Assembly (NCBI RefSeq): GCF_023218175.1
Contig: NZ_JALPTH010000015.1
Location: 123,417 to 187,416, forward strand
Source: Streptomyces lichenis
Lineage (GTDB): Bacteria; Actinomycetota; Actinomycetes; Streptomycetales; Streptomycetaceae
Direction of reading: 5' to 3'
DNA length: 64,000 nt
Every line of letters begins with the position of its first letter. Position 1 is the first letter of the stretch. A program made the position numbers and the translations under genes. Below the pieces are notes generated by a model. The model did not search any database and was not told the DNA's origin. It saw only the letters and a program-made list of their open reading frames with translations. Shown in pieces: positions 16,695 through 25,193 of the stretch.

Positions 16695-19600
16695 TCAGGC
16701 CTTCTTGGCGCGAGCCGCCGCCTTGCGGGCGGCCGGGGCCGTCGCCTTGGTCGCGGCCTTGGTGGCGGCACCGGCCTGGGCGCCCGCCTTGGCGGCAGCC
16801 GTCTTCCGGGGGGCGCCGTCGACCGCCTTGCGGGCGGAGGTGCGCTTGCGGGCCGCGGGCACGGTGGCCGCCGCGTCGCTGATCCGCTCGGCGTCCAGGA
16901 TGTCCCGGAGGAACTTGCCGGTGTGGCTGGCGGGGACGCCGGCCACCTGCTCCGGCGTGCCCTCGGCGATGACCAGGCCGCCGCCGCTGCCGCCCTCGGG
17001 GCCCATGTCCACCAGCCAGTCGGCGGTCTTGATGACATCGAGGTTGTGCTCGATGACGATCACCGAGTTGCCCTTGTCCACCAGACCGGAGAGCACCTTG
17101 ATCAGCTTGGAGATGTCCTCGAAGTGCAGACCCGTGGTGGGCTCGTCCAGCACGTAGACCGTGCGCCCGGTGGAGCGCTTCTGCAGCTCGGAGGCGAGCT
17201 TCACGCGCTGCGCCTCACCACCGGAGAGCGTGGGCGCGGGCTGGCCGAGCCGGACGTAGCCGAGGCCCACCTCGGTGAGGGTGCGCAGGTGGCGGGCGAT
17301 GGTCGGCACCGCCTCGAAGAAGTCGAGCGCCTCCTCGATGGGCATGTCCAGCACCTCGGCGATGGACTTGCCCTTGTAGTGGACGTCCAGCGTCTCCCGG
17401 TTGTAGCGCGCGCCGTGGCACACCTCGCAGGGGACGTAGACGTCCGGCAGGAAGTTCATCTCGATCTTGATGGTGCCGTCGCCGGAGCAGTTCTCGCAGC
17501 GGCCGCCCTTGACGTTGAAGGAGAACCGGCCGGGCAGATAGCCCCGGACCTTGGCCTCCGTCGTCTCGGCGAACAGCTTGCGGACGTTGTCGAAGACGCC
17601 GGTGTACGTGGCCGGGTTGGAGCGCGGGGTGCGGCCGATCGGCGACTGGTCGACGTGCACGACCTTGTCGACCAGGTCGTCGCCGTCCACCCGGGTGTGC
17701 CGGCCGGGCACCGACTTGGCGCCGTTGAGCTCGCGCGCCAGGTGGGTGTAGAGGATGTCGTTGACCAGGGTGGACTTGCCGGAGCCGGAGACTCCGGTGA
17801 CCGCGGTGAGCACACCGAGCGGGAAGGAGACGTCGATGTCCCGCAGGTTGTTCTCGCGGGCCCCGTGCACGGTGAGCTGCCGGGCCGGGTCGACCGGGCG
17901 GCGGAGGTCGGGGATCGGGATGGACCGCTTCCCGGCCAGGTACTGACCGGTCAGCGACTCCTTGTTGGACAGCAGCTGCTTCAGGGAGCCGGAGTGGACG
18001 ACCTTGCCGCCGTGCTCGCCGGCGCCGGGGCCGATGTCCACCACCCAGTCGGCGACCTTGATGGTGTCCTCGTCGTGCTCGACGACGATGAGGGTGTTGC
18101 CCATGTCCCGGAGGCGGACCAGGGTCTCGATCAGCCGGTGGTTGTCTCGCTGGTGCAGGCCGATGGACGGCTCGTCCAGCACGTACAGCACACCGACCAG
18201 TCCGGAGCCGATCTGGGTGGCGAGCCGGATGCGCTGGGCCTCGCCGCCGGAGAGGGTGCCGGCCGCGCGGTTCAGCGAGAGGTAGTCCAGGCCGACGTCG
18301 ACCAGGAAGCGCAGCCGCTCGTTGACCTCCTTGAGCACCCGCTCGGCGATCTTCTTGTCGCGGGCGGTCAGGGTGAGCTGCGCCAGGAAGTCGGCGCAGT
18401 CGCTGATCGACATGGCGGAGACCTCGGCGATGGAGCGGCCCATCACCGTCACCGCCAGCACGATCGGCTTGAGCCGGGTGCCCTCGCAGGTGGGGCAGGG
18501 CACCTCGCGCATATAGCCCTCGAAGCGCTCCCGGCTGGAGTCGCTCTCGGCCTCGCTGTGCCGGCGCTTGACGAAGGGGACGGCGCCCTCGAAGGCGGGC
18601 GTGGTGTAGGCGCGCTCGCGGCCGTAGCGGTTGCGGTAGCGGACCTCGACCTGGGTGCGGTGGCCGTACAGCAGCGCCTTCTTGGCCCGGGCGGGCAGTC
18701 CGGCCCAGGGGATGTCGGTGCGGAAGCCGAGCGCCTCGGAGAGGCCGCCGATCAGCCGGCCGAAGTATTCCTTGGTGTGCCCGTGCGACCAGGGATGGAT
18801 CGCGCCCTCGTCGAGCGACCTGTCCTCGTCGGGGACGATCAGCTCGGGGTCGACTTCCATCCGGGAGCCGATGCCGGTGCAGTCCGGGCAGGCGCCGAAG
18901 GGCGAGTTGAAGGAGAAGGAGCGCGGCTCCAGCTCCTCGAAGGACAGGTCGTCGTACGGGCAGTACAGGTGCTCCGAGTACATCCGCTCGCGCTCGGGGT
19001 CGTCCTCGGGGAGGTCGACGAAGTCCAGCACCACCATGCCGCCGGAGAGGCCGAGCGCGGTCTCCACGGAGTCGGTCAGCCGCCGCTTGGCGCTGTCCTT
19101 GACGGTGAGGCGGTCCACGACCACCTCGATGGTGTGCTTCTCCTGCTTCTTGAGCGTGGGCGGCTCGGCGAGCTGGATGGTCTGCCCGTCCACCCGGGCA
19201 CGGCTGTACCCCTTGGTCTGGAGGTCGGCGAAGAGGTCCACGAACTCGCCCTTGCGCTCGCGCACCAGCGGCGAGAGGACCTGGAAGCGGCTGCCCTCGG
19301 GCAGCTCCAGCACCTTGTCCACGATGGCCTGCGGCGACTGGCGCGAGATGGGCCGCCCGCACTCGGGGCAGTGCGGCTTGCCGATGCGCGCGAAGAGCAG
19401 CCGGAGGTAGTCGTAGACCTCGGTGATGGTGCCGACCGTGGAGCGCGGGTTGCGCGAGGTCGACTTCTGGTCGATCGAGACGGCCGGGGAGAGGCCCTCG
19501 ATGAAGTCCACGTCCGGCTTGTCCATCTGGCCGAGGAACTGCCGCGCGTACGAGGAGAGCGACTCCACGTAGCGGCGCTGGCCCTCGGCGAAGATCGTGT

Positions 19601-19730
19601 CGAACGCGAGAGACGACTTGCCCGACCCGGACAGTCCGGTGAAGACGATGAGCGAGTCACGCGGAAGGTCGAGCGAGACGTTCTTCAGATTGTGCTCGCG
19701 CGCGCCACGGACGATGAGACGGTCGGCCAC
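16695..19730 (-). CDS. uvrA: Excinuclease ABC subunit A
   Basis: 1011 residues. UvrA is the damage sensor of nucleotide excision repair and loads UvrB. Two ABC ATPase halves are present: the first Walker A is GLSGSGKS (32-39) with LSGGEAQRIRLATQIGSGL and VLYVLDEPSIGLHQ; the second has GVSGSGKS and VYVLDEPTTGLHFED. Zinc modules use CPYDD..CPDC, CPTC and CENC..CEVC pairs. The last about 60 residues are an Ala/Lys/Thr/Arg-rich tail resembling histone H1. The GTG start matches the conserved MADRLIVRGAREHNLKNV; AAAGG lies about 11 nt upstream. The transcript should start about 450 nt upstream. Confidence 0.98.
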   Translation of the reverse strand: MADRLIVRGAREHNLKNVSLDLPRDSLIVFTGLSGSGKSSLAFDTIFAEGQRRYVESLSSYARQFLGQMDKPDVDFIEGLSPAVSIDQKSTSRNPRSTVGTITEVYDYLRLLFARIGKPHCPECGRPISRQSPQAIVDKVLELPEGSRFQVLSPLVRERKGEFVDLFADLQTKGYSRARVDGQTIQLAEPPTLKKQEKHTIEVVVDRLTVKDSAKRRLTDSVETALGLSGGMVVLDFVDLPEDDPERERMYSEHLYCPYDDLSFEELEPRSFSFNSPFGACPDCTGIGSRMEVDPELIVPDEDRSLDEGAIHPWSHGHTKEYFGRLIGGLSEALGFRTDIPWAGLPARAKKALLYGHRTQVEVRYRNRYGRERAYTTPAFEGAVPFVKRRHSEAESDSSRERFEGYMREVPCPTCEGTRLKPIVLAVTVMGRSIAEVSAMSISDCADFLAQLTLTARDKKIAERVLKEVNERLRFLVDVGLDYLSLNRAAGTLSGGEAQRIRLATQIGSGLVGVLYVLDEPSIGLHQRDNHRLIETLVRLRDMGNTLIVVEHDEDTIKVADWVVDIGPGAGEHGGKVVHSGSLKQLLSNKESLTGQYLAGKRSIPIPDLRRPVDPARQLTVHGARENNLRDIDVSFPLGVLTAVTGVSGSGKSTLVNDILYTHLARELNGAKSVPGRHTRVDGDDLVDKVVHVDQSPIGRTPRSNPATYTGVFDNVRKLFAETTEAKVRGYLPGRFSFNVKGGRCENCSGDGTIKIEMNFLPDVYVPCEVCHGARYNRETLDVHYKGKSIAEVLDMPIEEALDFFEAVPTIARHLRTLTEVGLGYVRLGQPAPTLSGGEAQRVKLASELQKRSTGRTVYVLDEPTTGLHFEDISKLIKVLSGLVDKGNSVIVIEHNLDVIKTADWLVDMGPEGGSGGGLVIAEGTPEQVAGVPASHTGKFLRDILDAERISDAAATVPAARKRTSARKAVDGAPRKTAAAKAGAQAGAATKAATKATAPAARKAAARAKKA

Positions 19731-20116
19731 GCCGGTCCGCACCTTTCGTGAGAAGAAGAGGGGCTTGAGATAAGCGGGTGGAGAAGCGGGGGACAGCCCC
19801 GTCCGGATACCCGGCTCCCGGCTCTTCGAGTCTGCGGGGCCGCCGGGGCGGAGGGCGTCGAACCGGACGGGGACCGTGTCGACGGCTCCCGGGACACTTC
19901 GCCTGTCGGGACTTCGGCTGTCTGGACTTCCAGGATGCCTCCACCGAGCGTATAGCACGTGCTTTCGATTTACGGCCTCCTCCGGTCAGCTTCACCCGAT
20001 CGTGTGGCGAGCGCCTCGTTCGGCCGTTCGAAGCCGTGCCGTGTGCTGCCACCCCTGGGCACCCCCTCCGTACACCTAACGCCCGCGGCGGCCGGAACGA
20101 TGCCCGTGTCCGCCGG
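19731..20116 (-). other. Long 5' leader of uvrA
   Basis: Nearly 390 nt between the candidate uORF and the uvrA start, without a convincing gene. A lower-GC segment at 19945-19985 includes the palindrome AGCACGTGCT (19954-19963) and could contain a second, closer promoter. No LexA SOS-box-like inverted repeat was found. Confidence 0.45.
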
Positions 20117-20173
20117 TCAATGCCCGCCTCCGGTCCCGGGCCCGTCCCGGTCGCGACGGGGGTGGCAGCACAT
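20117..20173 (-). CDS. Possible 18-residue upstream ORF in the uvrA leader
   Basis: ATG lies about 10 nt after the predicted uvrA transcription start and opens an 18-codon frame with two cysteines at positions 2-3 and many Arg/Asp/Gly. It has no Shine-Dalgarno, and near-leaderless initiation would be needed. It might be a leader peptide or chance; no family is recognised. Confidence 0.25.
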   Translation of the reverse strand: MCCHPRRDRDGPGTGGGH

Positions 20174-20189
20174 CCGACCGACGCCGGAA

Positions 20190-20212
20190 ACCCTACGACC
20201 CACCACTGACAA
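20190..20212 (-). promoter_or_regulatory. PafBC-type damage promoter of uvrA
   Basis: Minus strand TTGTCAGTG, 8 nt (GTGGGTCG), TAGGGT: an exact match to the RecA-independent damage promoter of actinobacteria. It lies 460 nt upstream of uvrA, so unlike uvrB, uvrC and polA this transcript has a long leader. Confidence 0.85.
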
Positions 20213-20323
20213 CGCCCCCCAACAGCCGCCGACCAGGCCTTCCTCCCACCGGCCGGACCGGCCGCCCCTCCCCCGCACCGGCCGCCCTTCACCCCGGTCG
20301 GGCGCGGCGCTAGGGTCAGCGGC

Positions 20324-21007
20324 ATGATCGACCATGTGCAGGATCTGGCCGCCCTCCGCGAGGCGACCGACCGGCTGCTGAGCGCGGCCGCTTCCCTGGA
20401 CGAGACCGCGCTGGCCGAGCCCTCGCGGCTGCCCGGCTGGACCCGCGGCCATGTCCTGGCCCATCTGGCCCGCAACGCCGACGCCCTGGTCAACGTCCTC
20501 CAGGGGCTCCCCATGTACGTCAGTGGCGAGGCCCGCGACCAGGACATCGAGCGGGACGCGCCGAGGCCGCCGGCCGTCCAGCTGGCCGACGTCCGGGACA
20601 CCGCCGCGCGGTTCGACGCGCAGGGCGCCGTCCCGGCCGACTGGGAGCGCCTGGTCGAGCTGCGCAACGGGGTCACCGACCGGGCCGCCCGGGTCCCCTT
20701 CCGGCGGCTCCAGGAGATCGAGCTGCACCATGTGGACCTGGGCGTCGGCTACGAGCTGGAGGACCTGCCGGAACGGTTCACCGGACAGGAGACCGACTTC
20801 CTCGCCGACCGCTTCTCCGGGCTCGCCACCGTGCCGCCGACCCGGCTGCTGGCGGGCGGCCGCGAGTGGCGCACCGGCGGCCGGGAGGGCGGCGAGGTCA
20901 CCGTCAGCGGCTCGGCCGCCGACCTGGTCGGCTGGCTGGCCGGGCGCCGGGACGGCTCGGCGCTCACCGTGTCCGGCGGCCCGCTGCCCGTACTGCCGCC
21001 GCTATAG
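20324..21007 (+). CDS. Maleylpyruvate isomerase-family mycothiol-dependent protein
   Basis: 227 residues of the DinB/YfiT-like four-helix fold. The N-terminal half has the metal-site histidines in GWTRGHVLAHLARNADAL and EIELHHVDLGVGYE; the C-terminal half is a smaller domain (GGEVTVSGSAADLVGWLAGR). The family includes mycothiol-dependent maleylpyruvate isomerase and several mycothiol transferases; the substrate here is unknown. It is followed 10 nt later by a metallo-beta-lactamase-fold hydrolase, suggesting a shared thiol-linked detoxification step (inference). Confidence 0.85.
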   Translation: MIDHVQDLAALREATDRLLSAAASLDETALAEPSRLPGWTRGHVLAHLARNADALVNVLQGLPMYVSGEARDQDIERDAPRPPAVQLADVRDTAARFDAQGAVPADWERLVELRNGVTDRAARVPFRRLQEIELHHVDLGVGYELEDLPERFTGQETDFLADRFSGLATVPPTRLLAGGREWRTGGREGGEVTVSGSAADLVGWLAGRRDGSALTVSGGPLPVLPPL

Positions 21008-21017
21008 GCTGAGTTCC

Positions 21018-21674
21018 ATGACGTACAGCGGAACGGTCAAGGTCGGCGGGCCCGCCGACGTGCACGAACTGGCGGACCTGATGATCTCCAAGGTCGCCGT
21101 GGGTCCGATGGACAACAACGCCTATCTGCTGCGCTGCCGCACCACCGGTGAGCAGCTGCTGATCGACGCGGCCGCCGAGCCGAAGACGCTGCTGGCGCTG
21201 GTCGGCGGCGACTCCATCGCCTCGGTGGTGACCACGCACCGGCACCCCGACCACTGGCAGGCGCTGGCCGAGGTGGTCGCCGCGACCGGGGCCCGGACGT
21301 ACGCGGGGCGGTACGACGCGGAGGGCGTCGGCGTCCCCACCGACGTACCGGTGGAGGACGGCGACACCGTCCGGGTCGGCCGGGTGGAGCTGACCGCGCG
21401 CCGGCTGGTGGGGCACACCCCGGGCTCGATCGTGCTGGTCTACGACGACCCGCACGGCCATCCGCATGTCTTCACCGGTGACTGCCTCTTCCCCGGCGGG
21501 GTGGGCAACACCCACGGTGACGCCGAGGCCTTCGCCAGCCTGCTCGGTGACGTGGAGGCCAAGCTGTTCGACGTACTGCCGGACGAGACCTGGGTCTACC
21601 CGGGCCACGGGGACGACACCAGCCTGGGCGCCGAGCGCCCGGGTCTCCCGGAGTGGCGCGAACGCGGCTGGTAG
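21018..21674 (+). CDS. Metallo-beta-lactamase-fold hydrolase (glyoxalase II-like)
   Basis: 218 residues with a full metal-binding set: THRHPDHWQ (HxHxDH), GHTPGS, TGDCLFPGG and YPGHGDD. This is the glyoxalase II subgroup, which hydrolyses thioesters such as S-acylated low-molecular-weight thiols; in an actinomycete the thiol would be mycothiol (inference). It starts 10 nt after the isomerase-family gene, so it is in an operon with it, and a strong bidirectional terminator follows. Confidence 0.9.
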   Translation: MTYSGTVKVGGPADVHELADLMISKVAVGPMDNNAYLLRCRTTGEQLLIDAAAEPKTLLALVGGDSIASVVTTHRHPDHWQALAEVVAATGARTYAGRYDAEGVGVPTDVPVEDGDTVRVGRVELTARRLVGHTPGSIVLVYDDPHGHPHVFTGDCLFPGGVGNTHGDAEAFASLLGDVEAKLFDVLPDETWVYPGHGDDTSLGAERPGLPEWRERGW

Positions 21675-21721
21675 CCGGGCGGCCGGCCCCACCGGCCACC
21701 GCGGCCCCCCGGAACACGAGG

Positions 21722-21755
21722 GAGCCGCCCCCCACTGACGAGCGGGGGGCGGCTC
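21722..21755. terminator. Bidirectional terminator between MBL gene and terC
   Basis: GAGCCGCCCCCC / GGGGGGCGGCTC, perfect 12-bp stem with a 10-nt loop, followed on the plus strand by a T/C-rich stretch. It separates the convergent genes. Confidence 0.85.
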
Positions 21756-21784
21756 TTCTCCATCTTTACCGTTATCTACCGGCG

Positions 21785-22795
21785 TCAGGCCTCGACGCTG
21801 TCCTTCGACGCGTCGCCGCCCTCGGCCCGCTGGGCCTGCTCGGCTTCCTGGCGCTCCTTCTTCCTGGAGGCGATCAGGCTGGTGATCGTGGTGATCACCA
21901 GGACACCGCCGATGACGGAGAGCGAGAACGGGATGCTGATCTCGGGGACGTGCACCCCGGACTCGTGCAGGGCGTGCAGCACCAGCTTCACACCGATGAA
22001 GCCGAGGATCACCGACAGGCCGTAGCTCAGGTGGACCAGCTTCTTCAGCAGTCCGCCGATGAGGAAGTACAGCTGCCGCAGGCCCATCAGGGCGAAGGCG
22101 TTGGCGGTGAAGACGATGTACGGGTCCTGGGTCAGGCCGAAGATCGCGGGGATGGAGTCCAGCGCGAACAGCACGTCGGTGGTGCCGATGGCCAGCATGA
22201 CCACCATCAGCGGGGTGAGGACGCGCTTGCCGTTCTCCCGGATGAACAGCTTGGTGCCGTGGTACCGGTCGGCCACGCCGAAGCGGTTCTCGATGGACTT
22301 CAGGAGGCGGTTCTCCTCCCAGTCCTCTTCCTCCTCGTCGGCCCGCGCCTCCTGGATCAGCTTCCAGGCGGTGTAGATCAGGAACGCGCCGAAGATGTAG
22401 AAGACCCACGCGAAGTTGGAGATGATCGCGGCACCCGCGGCGATGAAGATCGCACGGAGCACCAGGGCGACCAGCACACCGATCAGCAGCACCCGCTGCT
22501 GGAGGTGGGTGGGCACCGAGAACTTCGCCATGATCAGCACGAAGACGAAGAGGTTGTCGACGCTCAGCGACTTCTCGGTGATGTAACCGGCGAAGAACTC
22601 ACCGGACGCCTGGCTCTCGCCCGCGACCAGCAGTCCCAGACCGAACAGGGCGGCCAGCACGATCCAGACGACCGTCCAGATACCGGCTTCCTTGATCGAC
22701 ACGTCATGGGGCTTGCGCCCGATGAAGAAGTCGACCGCGATGAGGGCCGACAGACCGAGAATGGTCACCAGCCACAGATTGATCGAAACGTCCAC
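21785..22795 (-). CDS. terC: TerC/Alx-family membrane protein, probable Mn2+ exporter
   Basis: 336 residues, mostly hydrophobic, with about eight or nine membrane segments and the TerC signatures VDFFIGRKPH, SVDNLFVFVLIM and GTTDVLFALDSIPAIFGLTQD with its conserved acidic residues. An acidic cytoplasmic loop (ADEEEEDWEE, about 155) splits the two halves. TerC/Alx proteins were named for tellurite resistance; the Alx type exports manganese and protects secreted metalloenzymes. Start is GTG 22795 with GGAGG 5 nt upstream, and that Shine-Dalgarno is controlled by a Mn2+ riboswitch. Confidence 0.95.
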   Translation of the reverse strand: MDVSINLWLVTILGLSALIAVDFFIGRKPHDVSIKEAGIWTVVWIVLAALFGLGLLVAGESQASGEFFAGYITEKSLSVDNLFVFVLIMAKFSVPTHLQQRVLLIGVLVALVLRAIFIAAGAAIISNFAWVFYIFGAFLIYTAWKLIQEARADEEEEDWEENRLLKSIENRFGVADRYHGTKLFIRENGKRVLTPLMVVMLAIGTTDVLFALDSIPAIFGLTQDPYIVFTANAFALMGLRQLYFLIGGLLKKLVHLSYGLSVILGFIGVKLVLHALHESGVHVPEISIPFSLSVIGGVLVITTITSLIASRKKERQEAEQAQRAEGGDASKDSVEA

Positions 22796-22799
22796 TGCG

Positions 22800-22970
22800 C
22801 CTCCGGCGTCGTACGGCTATGGATCAGCGTCGTCGCTGCCGGAGGTCTCTTCCACCCGGGGCGGCGGTGTCCGTCACCGGAACCGACCACGGGCCGACGC
22901 CCCGGGACCGGTCTCTGTCCGACCGTCCGTATTGACGGGTACGCCGCAGGCGGGAGTACTCCCCTCCGCA
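22800..22970 (-). ncRNA. yybP-ykoY Mn2+ riboswitch controlling terC translation
   Basis: The terC leader has the hallmarks of the yybP-ykoY manganese aptamer: 5' AGGGGAGTA (22965-22957), an internal CCGTCAATACGG, and a 3' GGAAGAGACCTCCGG closing strand. Just downstream, CCTCCGGC (22845-22838) can pair over 8 bp with GCCGGAGG (22807-22800), which is the terC Shine-Dalgarno. Mn2+ binding should hold ACCTCC in the aptamer and free the ribosome site, turning terC on. This class is known upstream of alx/terC and mntP genes. Confidence 0.85.
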
Positions 22971-22977
22971 ATCATGA

Positions 22978-23007
22978 ACACTACCCCAAGACCCAAGGGA
23001 AGGTAAA
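22978..23007 (-). promoter_or_regulatory. Candidate terC promoter
   Basis: Minus strand TTTACC, 18 nt, TAGTGT. Initiation near 22971 would place the 5' end just before the aptamer, which supports the assignment. The region is notably less GC-rich than its surroundings. Confidence 0.5.
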
Positions 23008-23068
23008 GAAACCGGTAAGCGAATACCAAAAGTGCTGGTCAGGCGGGCAGGGCGGAAGGGTGACGCAA

Positions 23069-25072
23069 TCAGCGACGGGTTGACCCGAGCTCTCCCAGCA
23101 CCCGGGCCAGGGCGCCGCCGCCGGCCGGGGCGGTCGGCGGTTCGTACGTCCAGGCGTGGCCGACCCAGGGGTCGGCCAGGTGCTCGTCGGGCACCGGCGT
23201 CAGACGGAGCAGCGCGGACCAGAGCGGGTCCAGCAGCGGACCGTACGCGGCGGCGTCCGCCCGGTCGGCGACCAGCAGCAGATGCACACCGACCGCCGGG
23301 CCCTCGTCCGCCAGGTAGCGCAGCCGGGTCACCGACCGGTCGTCGAACCCGTACGGGAAGTCGTTGACGACCAGCAGCTGGTCCGCCAAGTCGATGTCGG
23401 GTGGCAGCGCGTCGGTGGCCCCGCCCCGCACCGCCATCCGCACCAGCTCCACCCGCCGCACCAGCCGGTCGAGCACCGCGGTGACGCCCGCAGCTCCCTG
23501 CGCGGGCGGCGCGCTCACCAGTCCGGCGGCGGTGAGCGAGGCGAACGCGGAGGCCGCGCTTCCGCCCGGGTCCAGCAGGTGCGCGGCGCAGCCGCCCGGG
23601 GGGTGCGCGGCGAGCAGCCGTACCGCGTGCAGCGCGGCGGTGCCGGCGGCCAGCCGGCGCAGCTCGGTGGCGTCCGCCATCAGGGATCCGGCCGAGCCGC
23701 CGCGTCCGCTGTCGATCCACAGTCCGCGCTCCAGCGGCAGCCGGATGAGCATGGGGATCCGCAGCTCCGGGCGCTCGGGCAGACGGAGGTCGCCCAGGCG
23801 GACGGCCATCGCGGGTTCGGCCGGGGGCCGGTAGCCGAGCCAGACCGGGTGGTCCCAGCGCGCGTAGGCGGGCGGCAGGGCCGGCTCCACGGCCTCGGAC
23901 TCGGCGGTGAGCTGGGCCAGGTCCCGGTCGAGCGTCTCGCGGGCGCGGGCGCTCAGCTCCTCGTACCGCGCCCCGCCGGCGGCCCGGGCCGCGTCCCCCG
24001 CGGAGCCGATCCGGGCCCGCGGGTCGGCCAGGGCCCGGTCGAGCTCCTGCTCCCGGCGGGAGTCGGCGAAGTCGATGGCGCTGCGATAGGCGGCGGTCGT
24101 CCGGGCCAGGTCCTCGAACATGCCCCACACCTGGTTGTAGAGGCGCTCGTCCATGGTCCAGCCGGCCGCGTCACCGGCCACGGGCACGGCGGGGGCGGTG
24201 GCGGGAGCGGGGGCGGAGGCCGGTGCCGGAGGCCGCGGTCCGGTGCCTGCGGCGCGCTCGACGGCGGGGGCGGGCCGGGACGCGGTGGAGCGCCGGGGGT
24301 GCGAGTAGTCGATGGTCGCGCCCGGGACGGCGGCCGGCGGCCGCGCGGTGGCCCCTGTGGCGGCCGGATCCGTCGTGGCACGGTCCAGGGGTACGGCGGT
24401 GGTGGGCGCCGCCGACCCCCCGTCGGCGGTACGGGGAGGGGGCGGCCCGGTCACCGCGGGGCCGGGCGTCAGGGGGGTGGCCGCCGGCTGCGCGGTCGCC
24501 GGGGGCGCGGTCGGTACGGCGGCGGCCAGGGCGGCGGCCGCCAGTTCGCCGGCCGTCATGGGCGGGAGGCCCTGGTCGGCGAGCATGGCGGCCAGCCCGT
24601 CCGCGTAGCCCTGGCCCACCGCGCGGACCTTCCAGGCCCCCTGGCGGCGGTAGAGCTCCAACGCGGCGACCGCGGACTCGGTGTCCAGGCCGGTGAGGGT
24701 GTACGTGGCGATCCCGTCGCCGTCCGGGACGCCGACCGTCAGCCGGGGCGGGGCGAGGGCCCCGAAGTGGGCCGGGGCACCGGGATCCCCGCCGCCGCCG
24801 GGCAGGGCGAGCAGTACGGTCAGCCGGTGCGCCTCCGGAGCGAGGGCGTCCAGGTCGAGGACGAGCCGGTGCTCCATGGCCGCCGTCCCGGGGACCTCCA
24901 CGCCGGGCAGCCGGGGCGCGCCCGGGTGGACGACCTGCCCGGCACCGGAGAGCCGGCCCTCGGCGTCGGCCAGGGTGGCTCCGCACACCACCGGCGCCCC
25001 GGCCGACACCCGTACCTCCAGCCGGGTGTGCGGCAGTGGGAGGTTCTGCCCCCGGACCAGCTCGGCCGTCAT
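23069..25072 (-). CDS. TerD-domain protein fused to a degenerate FtsK-like ATPase domain
   Basis: 667 residues. Residues 1-170 are a TerD/stress-protein domain (VRGQNLPLPHTRLEVRV, HRLVLDLDALAPEAHRLTVLLAL, ELYRRQGAWKVRAVGQGYADGL). A Pro/Ala/Thr-rich linker runs to about 305. The C-terminal half has a coiled stretch (DSRREQELDRALADPRARIG) and a region like a second FtsK/SpoIIIE module with Walker B-like DQLLVVNDFPYGF, but the expected P-loop is degenerate (IDSGRGGSAGS), so ATP hydrolysis is doubtful. Such fusions sit in actinobacterial ter stress clusters; this one lies between terC and terD on the same strand. Confidence 0.8.
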   Translation of the reverse strand: MTAELVRGQNLPLPHTRLEVRVSAGAPVVCGATLADAEGRLSGAGQVVHPGAPRLPGVEVPGTAAMEHRLVLDLDALAPEAHRLTVLLALPGGGGDPGAPAHFGALAPPRLTVGVPDGDGIATYTLTGLDTESAVAALELYRRQGAWKVRAVGQGYADGLAAMLADQGLPPMTAGELAAAALAAAVPTAPPATAQPAATPLTPGPAVTGPPPPRTADGGSAAPTTAVPLDRATTDPAATGATARPPAAVPGATIDYSHPRRSTASRPAPAVERAAGTGPRPPAPASAPAPATAPAVPVAGDAAGWTMDERLYNQVWGMFEDLARTTAAYRSAIDFADSRREQELDRALADPRARIGSAGDAARAAGGARYEELSARARETLDRDLAQLTAESEAVEPALPPAYARWDHPVWLGYRPPAEPAMAVRLGDLRLPERPELRIPMLIRLPLERGLWIDSGRGGSAGSLMADATELRRLAAGTAALHAVRLLAAHPPGGCAAHLLDPGGSAASAFASLTAAGLVSAPPAQGAAGVTAVLDRLVRRVELVRMAVRGGATDALPPDIDLADQLLVVNDFPYGFDDRSVTRLRYLADEGPAVGVHLLLVADRADAAAYGPLLDPLWSALLRLTPVPDEHLADPWVGHAWTYEPPTAPAGGGALARVLGELGSTRR

Positions 25073-25193
25073 CTGCCTCTGTCCCCCTCGGTACGGCGTG
25101 TGGCCTGCGGTGCGTGATGGGTGCGGCGTGCGGTGCGCCCGGGCCCGGGCGGTGCCCGAGCCGCTGACCGGTCCGGTCAGCCGACTGGTCCGG

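Noticed and set aside
20020..20060. Possible LexA SOS box near GTTCGGCCGTTCGAA in the uvrA leader
   Set aside because: The GAAC elements are direct, not inverted, and the spacing does not fit the CGAAC-N4-GTTCG pattern; the RecA-independent promoter explains the location better.
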